A stretch of 64,000 nucleotides of DNA from Motacilla alba alba. Its lineage: Eukaryota > Chordata > Aves > Passeriformes > Motacillidae. Positions 22,501 through 35,132 of this stretch are shown one piece after another (the first letter of the stretch is position 1; every line of letters begins with the position of its first letter). Made by a program: the position numbers and the translations under genes. The notes under the pieces are model-generated. The model worked only from the letters and a program-made list of their open reading frames with translations. It was not told the DNA's origin and did no database searches. The stretch lies in NCBI RefSeq assembly GCF_015832195.1, contig NC_052018.1, positions 66,029,666 through 66,093,665 of the forward strand, read 5' to 3'.

Positions 22501-25500
22501 GAGTTTTGTGGTTTTGCCTTGAATTTGTCCTGGTGCCTGGCCTAGACACACAACAGCTGATGGGAATTTAGAGCTGCCTGTTTGCAAAATCCTTTTCTTG
22601 TAGGATGTAATTTCAAGTCCACCTAGTTCACAAAATTCCTGAGTCATCCTATGGCTGGGTGTCTGTCTGTCTGCAGTATTCAACCAAAGTGTTGTGAACT
22701 CACAAGTGCTCAGACTCAGTTTTGGTGTTTACCCAATTACTTGCACTGGGCAGAGCATTTCTTGAGTTTTCTGTGGAGAATAAGGCCTGCAGGTTGGCCA
22801 TCACTTTTTCTTTGTCTGGCCAATTTTGGCCAAATTTTCTGGAAACATGAAGGTCACAAAATTATTGTTGTCCTATGATTTCAAGAATTGTCAGTCAGGG
22901 AGTCATTTGAACTGCTTACTGAAGGTACTATGTACTGGAAAGGGAAAATGGGTTTCATTTTCTTTTGTATTAGTTCATTCTAATCATAAGCCAATTAATT
23001 AAGAAGGAGGACAATAAGTCACTGTAATTTTTCATCTCAAGTCCTATTACATGACACATGCCTGTCCTTCACATGTCGCTCCAAAGTCAAATCCTACAGC
23101 TCTCCCATCTTGCTTTGAAGCACAGGCTAAAAATGAGGCCTCTGCAGAGGTTTCAGCATACAAAGGTTCACTGCATTGCCGTTGATGTATTTCCCTTGAA
23201 TCCAAGTGGCAAAAAGTGCAGCAGTGTAGGGGGCCTGTTGCCTTTCCTTAACTTCTGTCTTTCCTGGGCCTTTATCAGGACAAACAGCCATCAGACTTTT
23301 TCCCCCTTTTTCATGAGCTGCTATGAATTGGTTCAGTCAGCTGCATCTGCAAGTCTTCCTGTGGTTTTAGAAACCGAAGCAGAGGAGCAACATTTAATTT
23401 GCAGCTTCTTCTTCTTGACCTCAAAGGGAAAAGGTGGTAACTGTTAATTGCATCACAGCATGCTTGTGCTGGCGAGCACAGTTTGCTCTGACTCCAGGTG
23501 TCCTGGGACCACCAAACCTAATCAAACCAGATTCAAAGCACCATGTGTGCAAACCTAAGCCCAAACCACACTGCACAATGTCTGTGTTTATTGTTCCTGT
23601 GGATTTGGAGGCAAGAAATCATTAACCATCTCTCAGAGCTCCTGGCTAGTGCACACAGATATAAAAGATTGCAGAAGTGCTGATATAATTCACTGGTGAG
23701 GGCAATCATATGCTGAAGATATGTATGTGGCAGTTCTTTCCAAATGAGCTTGAAGCTGTCCGCATCAGCCATGTTGCAAGAAATAGGTTGCAAAATCTGT
23801 TTTTGAGACACCATTCTTTTATTCTGAAGTCATGCTGCACCTCAGGGATTTTGGTTTTTAAGAGATTTGGTCTTTTTTGTTATCTAATTCTGGATACAGT
23901 ATGGACAATGGCTAGGTGGTTTTGTGTGAATGGCTGCAGGGGCAAGATTCCAGGGTGAATTCTGCAAGGTTACAAACTCTTACTGTTGTTTTTGCCAGGA
24001 GTGACCATTCTCCTTTCTCCCCTTCCCTCCTCCCTTCTCTCTGCTCATTCCTTGCCAAGACTTAAGCTGTCACTGTATGAGGTAAGAGCTCTAAAGGTCT
24101 GTGCAGCTTTAGAGCAGCTCTCAGGGAAGCTGTGATGATGGAAGTACAATGAAAATTGGGTATATTCTAATTAACCTTGGGAATATTGCCATCAGGAATG
24201 CAGAGTATTCCCCTGGAAAAGTTGCTTTTAAGTGCCTGATTGTGTGTTTGTCCATGAAGCTGTTAGCAGACCACATAACAGCTTTGGGGAAAGCTTGTGA
24301 AGACTGTTCCACTGCTGAGTAGGCTTCCATCAGAAAAGAAGGGGTGGGAAGCCAGCTTGGGTGCTGAGAGGCAGTCTGTTTCATTTAGGAAATACAGCAA
24401 ACAGCCTTATAGGGGAGCAAAAGAAATGGAAGAAACCCAACAGGGCTCTCTGTATAACGGCTCAAAAGCTTAGGGGCACCTCACCCAGCAATAACAAGCA
24501 AATCCAGACTGATGATTCCTTAATCATCGCACACAGATGAAAGCTTTTTTGCACCAGAATAAATATGAAATCCTACTGCCATGCACAGCAACAGAATCTG
24601 GTAAACTATTTCAGCGTAGCTACAAAACTAATCTGAAACAGACTGGCAACAGGCAATAATAAGGTGTAACCCTGGAGCTTTACTGCAGTTCATTTTTTTT
24701 TTTTATTAGTGAGTTCAGAACCTCTTCTGTGTAAGCTGGAAAGGTCCATTTCAAACAGCATTGCAGGGTGGTGTGGGGCATTTTCCTGGACTCTCTTCCC
24801 TGCCTTAGGGCCTGAGAGGCTTGTATTTAAAATGCCTCTCCCTTCCCCCTGTCCCCTTTCCAAACCTAGAGTTAATTTGTTCCCACACCTCAGTTTGTGT
24901 GAACAGATGCCTCCATCTCTGAGCTCACAATTGCTGGCTGGGAAGTGATTCAGCTACTAAACAGTTGTAAGAGAGCAGGCGAATAATCACTGGGTATTGC
25001 TGACATCTGAAAAAATAATCTGTGTTCATGACTTTGCTAGCAAATGAAAAGGGACAAAAATAGAGGCCCGAGCTGCCTTGGAGCACACCTCTATCTGAAG
25101 TCACCTGCACAACTTCTGCCAGTTCCTTGCTACAGACATCTTCAGATGCAGCTATGCTCAAAGGATGAGCCCCTCTGCATGCAGCACTAGACCTGAACAG
25201 CTGGACAACAGCCCCACATGGACAGTTCTGACCTTCAGAGCAGGAAGAGCACTGAAAGAACAGGGTCACTTTGATAGCTATGGAGGTTGCCTCCATGTCT
25301 TCCCACCATTGTCTTCTATCTTGCCTACAGTTCTCAGCTGGGAAGTTTGATGTATAAAGGAGCATTGCTAGCTCCATGGATGTCACTATAATGGCAAATA
25401 GATGGAGCCACAAGGGATGTGGGGATGTGGTACTCCTATACCTGGGAGAGGTGCTGCAAAGCACCACATGCTGCCTTCAGGGCAGCCAAGCTTTGCTACA

Positions 25501-26044
25501 GAAGATGCCATGAAGAAACAAGAACAAACAAAAACCCCCAAACTCGTGGGTTGCAATGAGCCAACAGAGGGTTGAAAATATTTGTGACTCACTTTCTTTC
25601 TTTTTTTTTTTTTTATCTCCACAATCAGCAGTCTGTTTTTATAGTCTTGAGTAGTTTTTTTTTTTTAGGCAGTGAATTCATTGGATTAGTCTTGAATGTT
25701 GAGAAGTTTCTTAGTCAAAGTAGCTGATATAGCTTTTCACAATTTATTAATCATTGGAGATGCATATTTTTCCTTCTTGATTAAATTGTGTTCAGTTTCA
25801 CAAATAGAAATTTTGAGATTAAACTCTCAAAGAGGTATTAGCAAAGAATATCAGTTTGGCAATTTTTTGTATTGTGTAATGTGAAGTGCAAAAGGATGAA
25901 TCCAGCAAACAGCCAAAAATAAAGCAAAAAATTTGTGCCAGAACAATAGCACCTCTGCAGCATATTGACTGCAGACGTGTCTTTTGCAATCTCTCCACTG
26001 TAATATTCTGTTAAAAAACAGACAATTTTTTGGGTGCCACAATA

Positions 26045-26520
26045 TAAGAAGGAAATAAAGCTATTAGAGATCATCAAGATGAGGGCAAGAAGAATGAAGG
26101 GTCCGTAGGGGAAGCTGTATGAGGAGCAGCTGAGATCACTTGGTCTGTTCAGCCTGGACAAGAAGAAGCTGAGGGGAGGCCTCGTTGCAGTCTTGTCACA
26201 AGGGGAAGTGAAAAGGCAGGTACTGATCTCTTCTCTGTGTTGGCCAATGACAGGGCCAGAAGAAATGGCCTGAAGCTCTGCCAGGGGAGTTTTAGATTGG
26301 ATGTTAGGAAAATGTTCTTCACCCAGAGGGTGGTTGGGCACTGGAACAGGCTCCCCAGAGAAGTAGTTGTGACACCAAGCCTGACAGAATTTAAAAAGCA
26401 TTTGAACAATACTCTCGGGCACATGGTGTGACTTTTTGTGCTGTCCAGTGCAAGGCCAGGAGCTGGACTGAAGGACCGTTGTGGGTCCCTTCCAACTCAG
26501 GATATTCTATGGTTCTATAA
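26045..26520 (+). mobile_element. CR1 LINE 3' end, sense orientation
   Basis: The segment follows the avian CR1 3' region. It contains GAGGAGCAGCTGAGATCACT, GTTCAGCCTGGACAAGAAGA, GCTGAGGGGAGGCCTC, TAGATTGGATGTTAGGAAAA, GGGCACTGGAACAGGCTCCC and CCCTTCCAACTCAGGATATT, then ends in ATTCTATGGTTCTAT, the short 3' repeat typical of CR1. It is 5'-truncated, as nearly all CR1 copies are, so it encodes no functional reverse transcriptase. An open frame on the opposite strand (25838-26422) is an artefact of this repeat. Confidence 0.93.
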
Positions 26521-29379
26521 TAATTCCTCTTACTAGTTCAGGAATCTGTGGTCCTCTCAGGTTGATAAATCTAGATTTCAGTCAGTCATCAAAATAAAAA
26601 TAACGAACATAGACTGTACACCTAGTCCTAAATTTCTTCTTCTCTAGATGGAAAAAACTATGATCCAGCATCAAAGTACTAATGTGTGATTGAACTGGAA
26701 CCCCACATCTAAGCCTCTCCAGACCTCCAGACATTAGTGTTCTTATGTAGTGTGTGTGAAGTGACCACAACTTTGGAAAGAAATTCCAAGATCCACTCCT
26801 GGGTACAGGTGAGGCTTTCCAGGTGAGGACTGTACACTTTGAAGATCCAAATCCATTATATAAATATGAGGGCTGACTTGTTCACTAAGCACTTTTTTGC
26901 CTCCACATGGAGAAATTGATTGGCATAGATGTTATTCTACTATACAGGTTCCACAGAAAAATTCTCACTTTGCAGAGATAGTACTGAGTATTGCCATTCT
27001 TGTTGCAGATAAGTATCTGCACAACAGCCTGTTTCATATGGCATTGTACCACAACTACATTGATTTCACTCCTTGTGCACAGCAGCCAGTAGCTGTCCTG
27101 TTAACAGGAGGCCCACAGGGTTCTAGTTCTGGTTAAAAAAGGATTATTAGTTTCCAAATGATTATTAGTTTTCATCACGATAAAATCCCATTTATAATTC
27201 ATTCAAAAAAGAAATTTCAACAAGTAGAAATTACTACCATTACCTAAAATCATTGTGAGTGCTCACCAGTTTCTTGCTCATATAAATAGTATACAATGAT
27301 GTCCTGCAAGCCAACTTTGAACTAGGTGAATTAAAAGAAGGAGACATTAACATCTTACCACTATGAGCAAGTAAGTGGACCACTATGAAAATTACCATAG
27401 AAAGGAGGTTTTTGCAAGGACTCAAATGTTGTGCTTAAGGGAACATTGAAGGTCCTTCACATAAAAGTACCTCCAGCAGGAAAGAGTTTTCTGCCAGGAA
27501 TTAAAAGAGGGTAGTTAACTTAACAAGCGTTTAACTCTGTTTTTCATCCTCTCAAAATATATAGAAATACAATAAGGAATGAGAGGCATCATATGCTCAT
27601 CACAAAAATGAAGATGTTGCAATAGGCTCCATGCACTGACAAAGCCCTTGGAAGCCACTGTGGGTGTGTGGCCAGCCTCTGGGGCACACACTGAACCTTA
27701 TATGTACACATATAGCTGTAAGAGCCACCCCACACCTGGCCCACACACACTCCTACATGGTCCCAGGGTTACTGCTGAATAATAAAGAGCAGAATGATGT
27801 ATATATGTCTCACAAATGAGTCTGGACTGAATTTTAGCAAAGTCCTGCATTCCTGGGAGGAACTCCAGAACCTTTCTCCTGGATGTATCACAGATCAGCT
27901 GAGATGCCCTGCCACAGTTCCCAGCATGACCAGTATCTATCATATGGTCGTGTGGGCAGAACTGGATCCTACCCACTACTTCCTGCTGAACAGAACTCAT
28001 TTCCTGGCCTGGCAGTCCAGCCTGGATCTTTGAAGTGCCAGCACAAAAGACATCTTGAGCAGCATCTTGTCACAGGCAACATAATTGTAACTGTATTAAA
28101 TTTACAGGTTGCACCAGACCAGGAAGAAGTGTGGATATGCTGGAGAACAGAATTATAAATCAAAATTAATTTCAAAAATGTGGTGAATTGAAGACCCCCT
28201 TCAAAATTACATAGGATATGGAAGAGTAAGGTGGACAAATGCAGGAACACAGGGATGTATATGAATTGCATGAATAGCAGCTTTCCAGGGATGAATTCCG
28301 GTAGCAATTTCAGAAGGTAACAAGTTGACCAGCAGTCAGAAAGATTGCACTGAAAAGAAAATAGCATATTGCAGGGTGGGCTCTCTGCTACTTTGAAGCA
28401 GAGCCTGAAAGGCACATTAAAAGTAACCCTTGACTGGATTGGAAGTGGACATTCAAGTAAGATTTACTCAAATGGGCCTCTTCAAGCATCAAAACCTTCC
28501 TTCCTCTCCTGTTCGAAAGAGCAAGACAGATGCTGAGTAAAAATGGTAAATTGGGATGAATTCTGTGAACAACAAACAGTACCAAAAAGTGAAGCCAAAG
28601 ATCATGCTGTAGACTCATTTACCAGCAAAATTATTGTGACAGTTCAATCTACCTCCCAGGTTCACTTTTCCAGTCTAAAAGGAGAAGCAGACGGGCTCCT
28701 TTCCTGTTTCCAGATTGAAGCAGCAACATACACTTATGAATTGTATTGATGAATTGTTGGCCTGATGTCAGTTTTGTCCTATGCCTGCTTGAAGGAATTC
28801 GGGATCTCTCATTAACTTGAGTGGAGCAGACCCAGAAGAACACACTATTGCATAAACCCTCCCCAGCATACTTGCAAGATAATGTGCTCAGCTACAAAGA
28901 CTTCTCTTCAATGGAAATATTAATTTCAGTCTTCTCTTATTTAATTAGTTAATATAAACTCTCTAACAGCCTCTCAGTCACGGCTCCAAAATCTCTGCCA
29001 AAGCCTTCAGTGAAATCCCTCCTTGGCAGACATAGGTGTCAGAAATTTGCTTTCATTTATCTTCCCACACTGACCTCTAGCATTGCTATGGTTCTTATAA
29101 TCTCAGAATTTGACTTATCACACAAAACCAACACTGTACAAGCCCAAAACTTCTTAATCTCAGTGGTAGACTTTGTATGCAGTTTTTGCTTCTTATTTTC
29201 TGCATTTTTTTCTCAGCATTTTAATTTACATATGCTTAGCCCATCCAAGCTTTGTCACATTAACACAAAAGGAAAATTACATAAGTAAATCTGCCGTTAT
29301 TGCATTTTCTGCCAGTTTGGGTCTAGTAAATAATATGATGTTATGATAATATTTCAGAATTGGTTATGGCATTATATAG

Positions 29380-29387
29380 TGACGTCA
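29380..29387. promoter_or_regulatory. Palindromic CRE TGACGTCA
   Basis: A perfect CREB/ATF full site lies in an AT-rich, CpG-poor context, with TATATAG just upstream and CTTTATAG about 17 bases downstream. It is a potential cAMP-responsive element; no transcript is visible nearby. Confidence 0.35.
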
Positions 29388-29644
29388 GCCTCACGGCAAA
29401 GGTCTTTATAGTGTACAAATTGTAGACTCTACTCAGTCATCTGGGGTGGCAGGAAAGGAACATCTGGGAAGAAGCAAATCACATCTGTTGTTTTCAACCA
29501 GCCCACTTCAGCCTAGCAATAGCCAGCTGAAAGGCAAGGTCTGGACTGCTGAGAAATATGTGATAAAACATAATTTGCGGGAGGTGTTAGGTTGAATAAT
29601 CAGGTCTTGTAGCTATGCTGTTTTACTGTTTCCCCACACTAGGA

Positions 29645-29667
29645 TTTTTTTTTTTTTTTTTTTTTTT
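29645..29667. repeat. Poly-T tract, 23 bases
   Basis: Uninterrupted T run. It could be the reverse-complemented A tail of an old retrotransposed sequence or a simple slippage tract; no flanking family is recognised. Confidence 0.9.
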
Positions 29668-31772
29668 GCTCCCTTACCTTGTGTTTTACTTAGGCATTCA
29701 TTTTTAACATCTTTTGTATGAAAAGCACTGTAGTAAAGAGAGTGGTAGACAAAAAGCTTTCCCTTGAAAAGTTCAAGGATGATACAGGTATGGAAGTAAT
29801 TTTCCTTATTTAGAAAGGAATGCTCTATCAAGTGCATTTTGATTTAAAAAAAAATAAAAATTGACCACTATCTTAAAAATCATAATAATAGCAGCTAATA
29901 TGCCTGAATGTGAAGAAGACTATGACCAGGATTTTGGGGACTGGTACCTAAAATGGATCCATTGACATTAGTCACTGTTATGTTGGATCCCTTGGGGCCA
30001 GTGTTTGGGATTTAGGCTCCTGAGACTAGCAGACTCAGTGTACATGACAACTAGAATTTTTTCTCTTTTTTCTCTTTTTTAATTTTATTTTTATATTTTC
30101 TAAAATCAACAGCTTCTCTTCCAAATAGCTGCAGCTCAGACTATGCAGCTTTGAGTTTTTCTGTAACTCTCAAGGGTACTGCTTCCATCTGGAAAGTTAG
30201 GCTTTCAATTTGCCAGGCCCAGAAAATAACTTAAAGAGGAGGCAAATCAGGGAGAGCTATGCAAAGCTTTCTGATGCTTTGTGTAATATTGTAAAGTAAT
30301 CCAAATATCCCAAAGACGTCAGAGCAATATTTAATAAAGCACTGCTCTCTCTCATGTCCAGAGGGAAACAGCTGAGATTCCCTTACTTCAGAAGTCATCC
30401 TGAAAATCATTCTTACTCCAGAATCCTATAAAAATGACTAAAAAAACCCCTAACAACAGCTGTTTTCTATGAAAAGATATTGGATTTTGGTAAAATTTAT
30501 TGCTTAATTATCTAATATGGAATCCTCCCAATATGGTTATAGTGGGAGTCAGCAGATGGCACTGTTACTCATAGTGATAAAACTTCTTTTTGCAGCTGTG
30601 CAAATCTTGCTACACTATTGAGAAGTTCTGCATTGCTGCTCATTTTCTAATAAAATGTCCTTGGCCAAAAACTAGGCACTGCCTCCCCACCTCACCTTAT
30701 CAAACCAAAGAAAACACTTGAGGTGGAGCTGGCCTTAGAGAAGTGTTCAGATTCCCACGAAAGGAGATTGTTTGCATGCTCTCTGAGTACCTCTGCTGAA
30801 AACAAGGATTAAGTGAAGGGAAAATGATCCTTGTCAGGACTTGTCTGCTGGGAAGTTGATGCTTTCAAGGATGCTGCTGCATGAGCCATATGGAATAATT
30901 CTTGAAGGCCATGAGCCTAATGAGGATATTGAAGAGGATTAGTTCAGGTAGAGCTGAGGCACTTTAAAGGACAGCAAGAATGCCTTGGAAATGAGACTTA
31001 CCAGCAAGAAAACTGTGGAAGCACCTGAAAACCTGAGGTAGAAACACAGGTAGAGAGCATTGCAGGGGCAGCAAGACTGGAAGTGTGCCCAAAGGTAAGG
31101 CCATGGGCACCCAGTGATGATTATTCATTTCCTGGGAAGACTCAGCACCTCTCAGGAGATTTCTGAGAGGTCCAGTCTGAACTATTTATCACACTGAAGC
31201 TATGGATGGAAAGAGACAGTGCATACACCCAGTAATTTTCTCGATAATAGCATCTGTCTTCATTAAGGTTGCTTTTTTCTCCTATGAGTCTTATAAAACC
31301 TCTGTGAACAAATTCCACATGTCAATATTTCACTGGTGTTTCTGGCTTCTGTTATTAAAATTATGACATCAGTCACTTCAATCTATCTGTTAATGATGAG
31401 CAGACACACAGATACAGACACAGAGACACTTTTAATCTCAGAATGACTGTTCCTAAGGTAAAAAGAATTTTACTATTTGACTGAGACAGCATGATGCATA
31501 AATCATCAGCAGGGTCTGTACCTGGTGAGGACAAAAGCTGGATTATAGGAATCTCACTGGGATGTTCCCATCTGGCTTCAATTCTTTTTACCTGCAAATC
31601 CACAGTGATCCAAGTCCCACCAGCATCCATTTGAAATGCAGCCACAGCTGAGCCAGGTGCAGGGAAGTCCAGGTGGAGGCAGAAAGAGAGTTAATAGGGC
31701 TCCTTCTTCCTCTCCTTCCTCATTTAAAAATATCTGTCTTGCTGTGTTGCTGCTTCTGTCACTTAATGTCAG

Positions 31773-31868
31773 CATCGCATCCACAAGATAGAATACAGAG
31801 TCCCTATGCCCTGTGGAAATTTGGAGAATGCATTCTTTCATCAGTCTTCACAAAGTGCTCACAACTGG
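31773..31868 (+). other. Candidate cryptic exon C
   Basis: The acceptor tract TTGCTGCTTCTGTCACTTAA then TGTCAG precedes 96 bases (32 codons) open in frame 0, starting HRIHKIEYRVPMPCGNLENA, and ending ACTGG followed by GTAAGT, a near-perfect donor. Its entry phase (0) is compatible with the exit phase of candidate exon B. The peptide is not recognised. A chance occurrence or lncRNA exon is possible. Confidence 0.22.
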
Positions 31869-33412
31869 GTAAGTTTATAGGCAATTAAGAAACACAGTGT
31901 TCTAAAAATAACAGCCTATTTATAGTCTGTTTATAAGCTATTGTGTTGCTACCATAGTGGTTGTAGGTTTCTCTAGTTTGCAAGACATATTATATGGGGT
32001 TTTTGTCTTAAAAATAAATAAAAAATAGTTAATAGGGACTTCTATAATGGTTGACTGGATTAATGTTATGCTTTAGGCTCTTGGTTTTCTTAGATTCTGC
32101 AGCCAAATTGTTTGTCAGTTATAAAATTTACTAAATCAAAAGGATTTAAAATGACTTTTAAAACTGCAGGAGGAGCAGAGGCTATATTATCAATCTGCTT
32201 GCAAAAATCTGTTGCTTGTTTGTGTCATCTGTCCTAGGTTAGCCTGCTCTAATCAATATTTGCACCATCATTGATTAGGGCAGCAGTGGACAATAGGAAA
32301 AACTGGTAACATGGACTGAGTTGCAGTACACAAAAGGAGAGAAAAACACGCGTGTGTAACAGACTTCTATTTCTGTTCATGGGGTTTGCATCCAAATTAA
32401 TATTTTCTTACATTACCTTCTCTGTAAAATTTCCTTTAACTACTGGCTGAATTAATAAGTGAAAGCTCCATACAGGTGATAAAGGAGTGGGAACTGGATT
32501 CTAGAGCGCTCCCTATTAACAGATCTCTAAATTATATGAGGAACACTGCTGAACAACGTGCTGAGCATATGTTCAATAAGAGCTGCAAGATTGAAGACCT
32601 GCTAAAATCATTTGGAAACAAGTCACTTGCATGGCTTCCTTCATAGGCCTTTAGGCAATTATGTATTTAAACTCTCAACATCTCTATCTTCTATTTCAAT
32701 GAGCAAAGGGCCACAAAAGAAATCCTTTTAAAATCTTATTCAGTCAATGTCCAGTTCTGGGTTTTTATTCCTATCAAATTTTGGTAGGTTCAATAACTTT
32801 GGTTGAAAGAAATGCAGTCCTCCAGTGCATAAAAGAAGAGGCTGGAGGGGTAGGGTGAAAACAGACATTTTTGTAGTGAAGTATTAATATAGATAATGAT
32901 TCTTGTGTAATCATTTGGATGAATATTGCAAGGTAATGATGCTTAAACCCTTCAGTCTATGTTTTGGAACCAGTTTAAAAAAGAAAAGGCATCACCTTGT
33001 TATCTAGCAGCCATTTGATGTCACGTGGTGTATTATGAATTTAGAGACCACTTTTCTTGTTATGTTTGTTTCTTGGACTTTATTATTTAGGCTTTGTAAG
33101 GGTTTCATTGATAGGACCCAGCACAGGTATTTACTTGGCCTTTTACTATAGCTGCTGTTTGTGGAGCAGTATCCCGGGGAATATCTGCTTTCGGGACAGG
33201 AGGAATGGCTGCATTACTTCAATGAAAGTGTACTCATTTCTGAAATGTTTGCAGGGCAATAAAGAGTTGGGGCAAGTTATCAGCAAGGCTTTTTCTGGGT
33301 GTGTATCAGATTACTTCTGGATTAATGTGAATTGTTCATGGCCAAAGCCAACTTGCAATTTAAAGGGGAGTTCTTAAACCATCTTGCCTTCTTCTCCCTC
33401 CCCACATTTAAA
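31869..33412. other. Gene-poor stretch with a strong hairpin
   Basis: AT-rich unique-looking sequence. The only structured element noticed is the inverted repeat at 32244-32283. No repeat family or gene recognised. Confidence 0.45.
32244..32283 (+). other. Inverted repeat, 14-bp stem hairpin
   Basis: CTGCTCTAATCAAT (32244-32257) pairs with ATTGATTAGGGCAG (32270-32283). The only non-Watson-Crick pair would be a G-U wobble in the + strand RNA; the loop is 12 bases. Outer bases GTCC (32231-32234) and GGAC (32288-32291), or TCCTA and TAGGA, could extend it across an internal loop. It may be a small RNA precursor, a dyad of homeodomain/PBX-like ATCAAT sites, or coincidence. Confidence 0.5.
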
Positions 33413-33690
33413 GAGGGAATTATGGAATTGTTTGGGTTGGAAATATGCTCTAAGACTATCAAGTACAGCCATTAACTCATCACTGCCAAGTCTACCACTA
33501 AGCCATATTTCTAAGCACCACATCCTTTAAACACCTCCAGCGTGACTCAACCACTACCCTGGGCAGCCTGTTCCAGTGCTTGGCTACCCTTTTGGTGAAG
33601 AAATTTTTCATAATATCCAATCTAAACCCCCCGTGGTGCAACTCAATGCAATTTACTTGTCCTATTGCTTGTTAGTTGGGAGAAGTGACA
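33413..33690 (-). mobile_element. CR1 LINE 3' end, antisense orientation
   Basis: Read on the + strand this is the reverse complement of CR1: GGAATTGTTTGGGTTGGAAA, ACACCTCCAGCGTGACTCAA, CCTGGGCAGCCTGTTCCAGT and TGGTGAAGAAATTTTTCATA, then CAATCTAAACC and CAATGCAATTTACTTGTCC. It is more diverged than the copy at 26 kb and 5'-truncated; it carries no intact open frame. Confidence 0.9.
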
Positions 33691-35094
33691 TAATATGTGT
33701 AAAAATGATTATTTAAGACCTCAAGACAAATCTTTCTGATGCAAGAAGATACAGATGTAAATCCAGTCCTTCAGCTGCAAGGGTTGCCTCTGCACTGAGC
33801 AATACCTGCTTGCCTGAGCAGTCTCAGTTAGCAGGTCAAATAGGGCTGGTGATTTGGAGCTTGGTTTTACTGTTCTCCACCAATGTCCCTGGATAGAGCA
33901 CTGCAGCTGGCAGGAATGGAAGTGTCAATATTGCCAGGATGACTTTTGTCTCCTAGCCAGGGAGTAGTTTCTGGCAAGGCTCTGGGACACCGCAGAAATG
34001 AAGGATGCAGCTCCCTATGTGAAGTGTGGAGACCTAGGTCTAGAATATGTAAAAGCTGGGGCAAAGTGAGCCCTTTATGGCTCTCCAGAGAGACTCTTTT
34101 CATCAAAGATGTGCTGATAGAGACATCTGTTTAAGTACTGGTAGCCCTTTTTACAGGCCTGGCATGGGATTTGTCTTCTGTCAACACCTCTGATTGGGAT
34201 TTCAAAGATGTCATTATTTGGAACCAAGCAAAGTAGAGGGCTAGCTCATCCAAGGAGATGGCTCAGGAACAGCCTTTCTGACTAAATCAGCCAGATCTCT
34301 TACAGAGTTATTCTGTAAACTTAGGATAAAGGCGTAGGGCTTCACTCCCGTTTTGGAAGGGAAACAAGCCCTTTCCCTTCCCAGGGAAGGTTTGGCCTCA
34401 GCCATTCTGTTTGGCACAGCCTTGTATTATTAGATTCTTGAAAACTTCAGCCTAAAGGCAGGTAGTCCTAAATCACTTATTTTCTACTGAAATATTTAAG
34501 GATTATTTTAAACAAGAGCCTTAGCTTATAGTGCATTTTGTAGGCAAGGCAAGCAGGAGAGCTGTCCCAGGCCGTATTTTGCTGCAGTGCTTATTTGGTG
34601 AGTCTGTCTGTGTAATTTCAGAATTGCTGATTCATTTCCAGGCTTTGAAACTAGTGACCCCAAACACAGCCCTTTTTTAACCTGAGGAACATTTTTTTAA
34701 TGGTATGTAGACAAATGACATGTTAATGCAAATCATCAGACTTAAGCTAGAGTTAATCTGATTTGCTTCATGGAAGGCAAAACAAGCAAATTCCTTCAAG
34801 GCTGTTCCTCCAATTCAGACTCCAGTCAGAGCCTCTCTCTGGAGCTACTGTCAGCAGTGGTCAGAAAATAATTGTGCTTCAGCATGGGGAGTGTAACAGC
34901 CTACAAGAGCAATGCCTGGCCCATCCCTCCACAGTCTAAACCAATGCACAAGGACAGTGCCAGAGCACTTGCCAGACCTCTCTCCTTCTCCATTATTGCT
35001 TTTGAGTTGGGGCATGTGCAAAATTCAGTGAGGCAGAAATATTGCCACTTCTTCCTCTCAACAGTTTTTCCCTCTGGGGCAGCTTGTTAATGTT

Positions 35095-35132
35095 GGGGGG
35101 AGGGAGGGTGAGAGTAGGGAGGGTGTGGGGGG
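35095..35132 (+). other. G-quadruplex-capable tract
   Basis: Six G-runs occur in 38 bases: GGGGGG, GGG, GGG, then an 8-base spacer, GGG, GGG and GGGGGG. Short loops of 1-3 bases separate most of the runs, which satisfies common quadruplex patterns if one 8-base loop is allowed. No promoter is visible beside it. Confidence 0.6.

Larger units (their letters stand above)
16051..26044. other. Long gene-poor stretch
   Basis: No gene is supported. Contents include a likely MIR-type fragment (18425-18535), a (CTC)n tract (19484-19500), a short GGTGAT-type repeat near 21750-21770, a pyrimidine-rich run at 22146-22173 and T runs near 24690 and 25600. Several acceptor-like tracts occur (for example 18722-18747) without matching donors. 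The longest open frames (for example 16727-17230 on + and 21707-22258 on -) have no recognisable domains and low-complexity segments. Confidence 0.5.
26521..31772. other. Gene-poor stretch
   Basis: Nothing gene-like with confidence. It contains a short palindrome TATATGT-ac-ACATATA (27699-27714), AATAAA hexamers without a gene (for example 27779-27784), a T23 run (29645-29667), a palindromic CRE (29380-29387) and a pyrimidine-rich tract at 30058-30106. Block 27660-28030 has a TATA-like word and AATAAA and could be a decayed LTR, but I cannot find its ends. Confidence 0.4.

Noticed and set aside
25838..26422. 194-codon minus-strand open frame
   Set aside because: It is the antisense of the CR1 3' end at 26045-26520.
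27660..28030. Possible LTR with TATA-like word and AATAAA
   Set aside because: No terminal TG/CA ends, duplications or family resemblance; too weak to list as an element.
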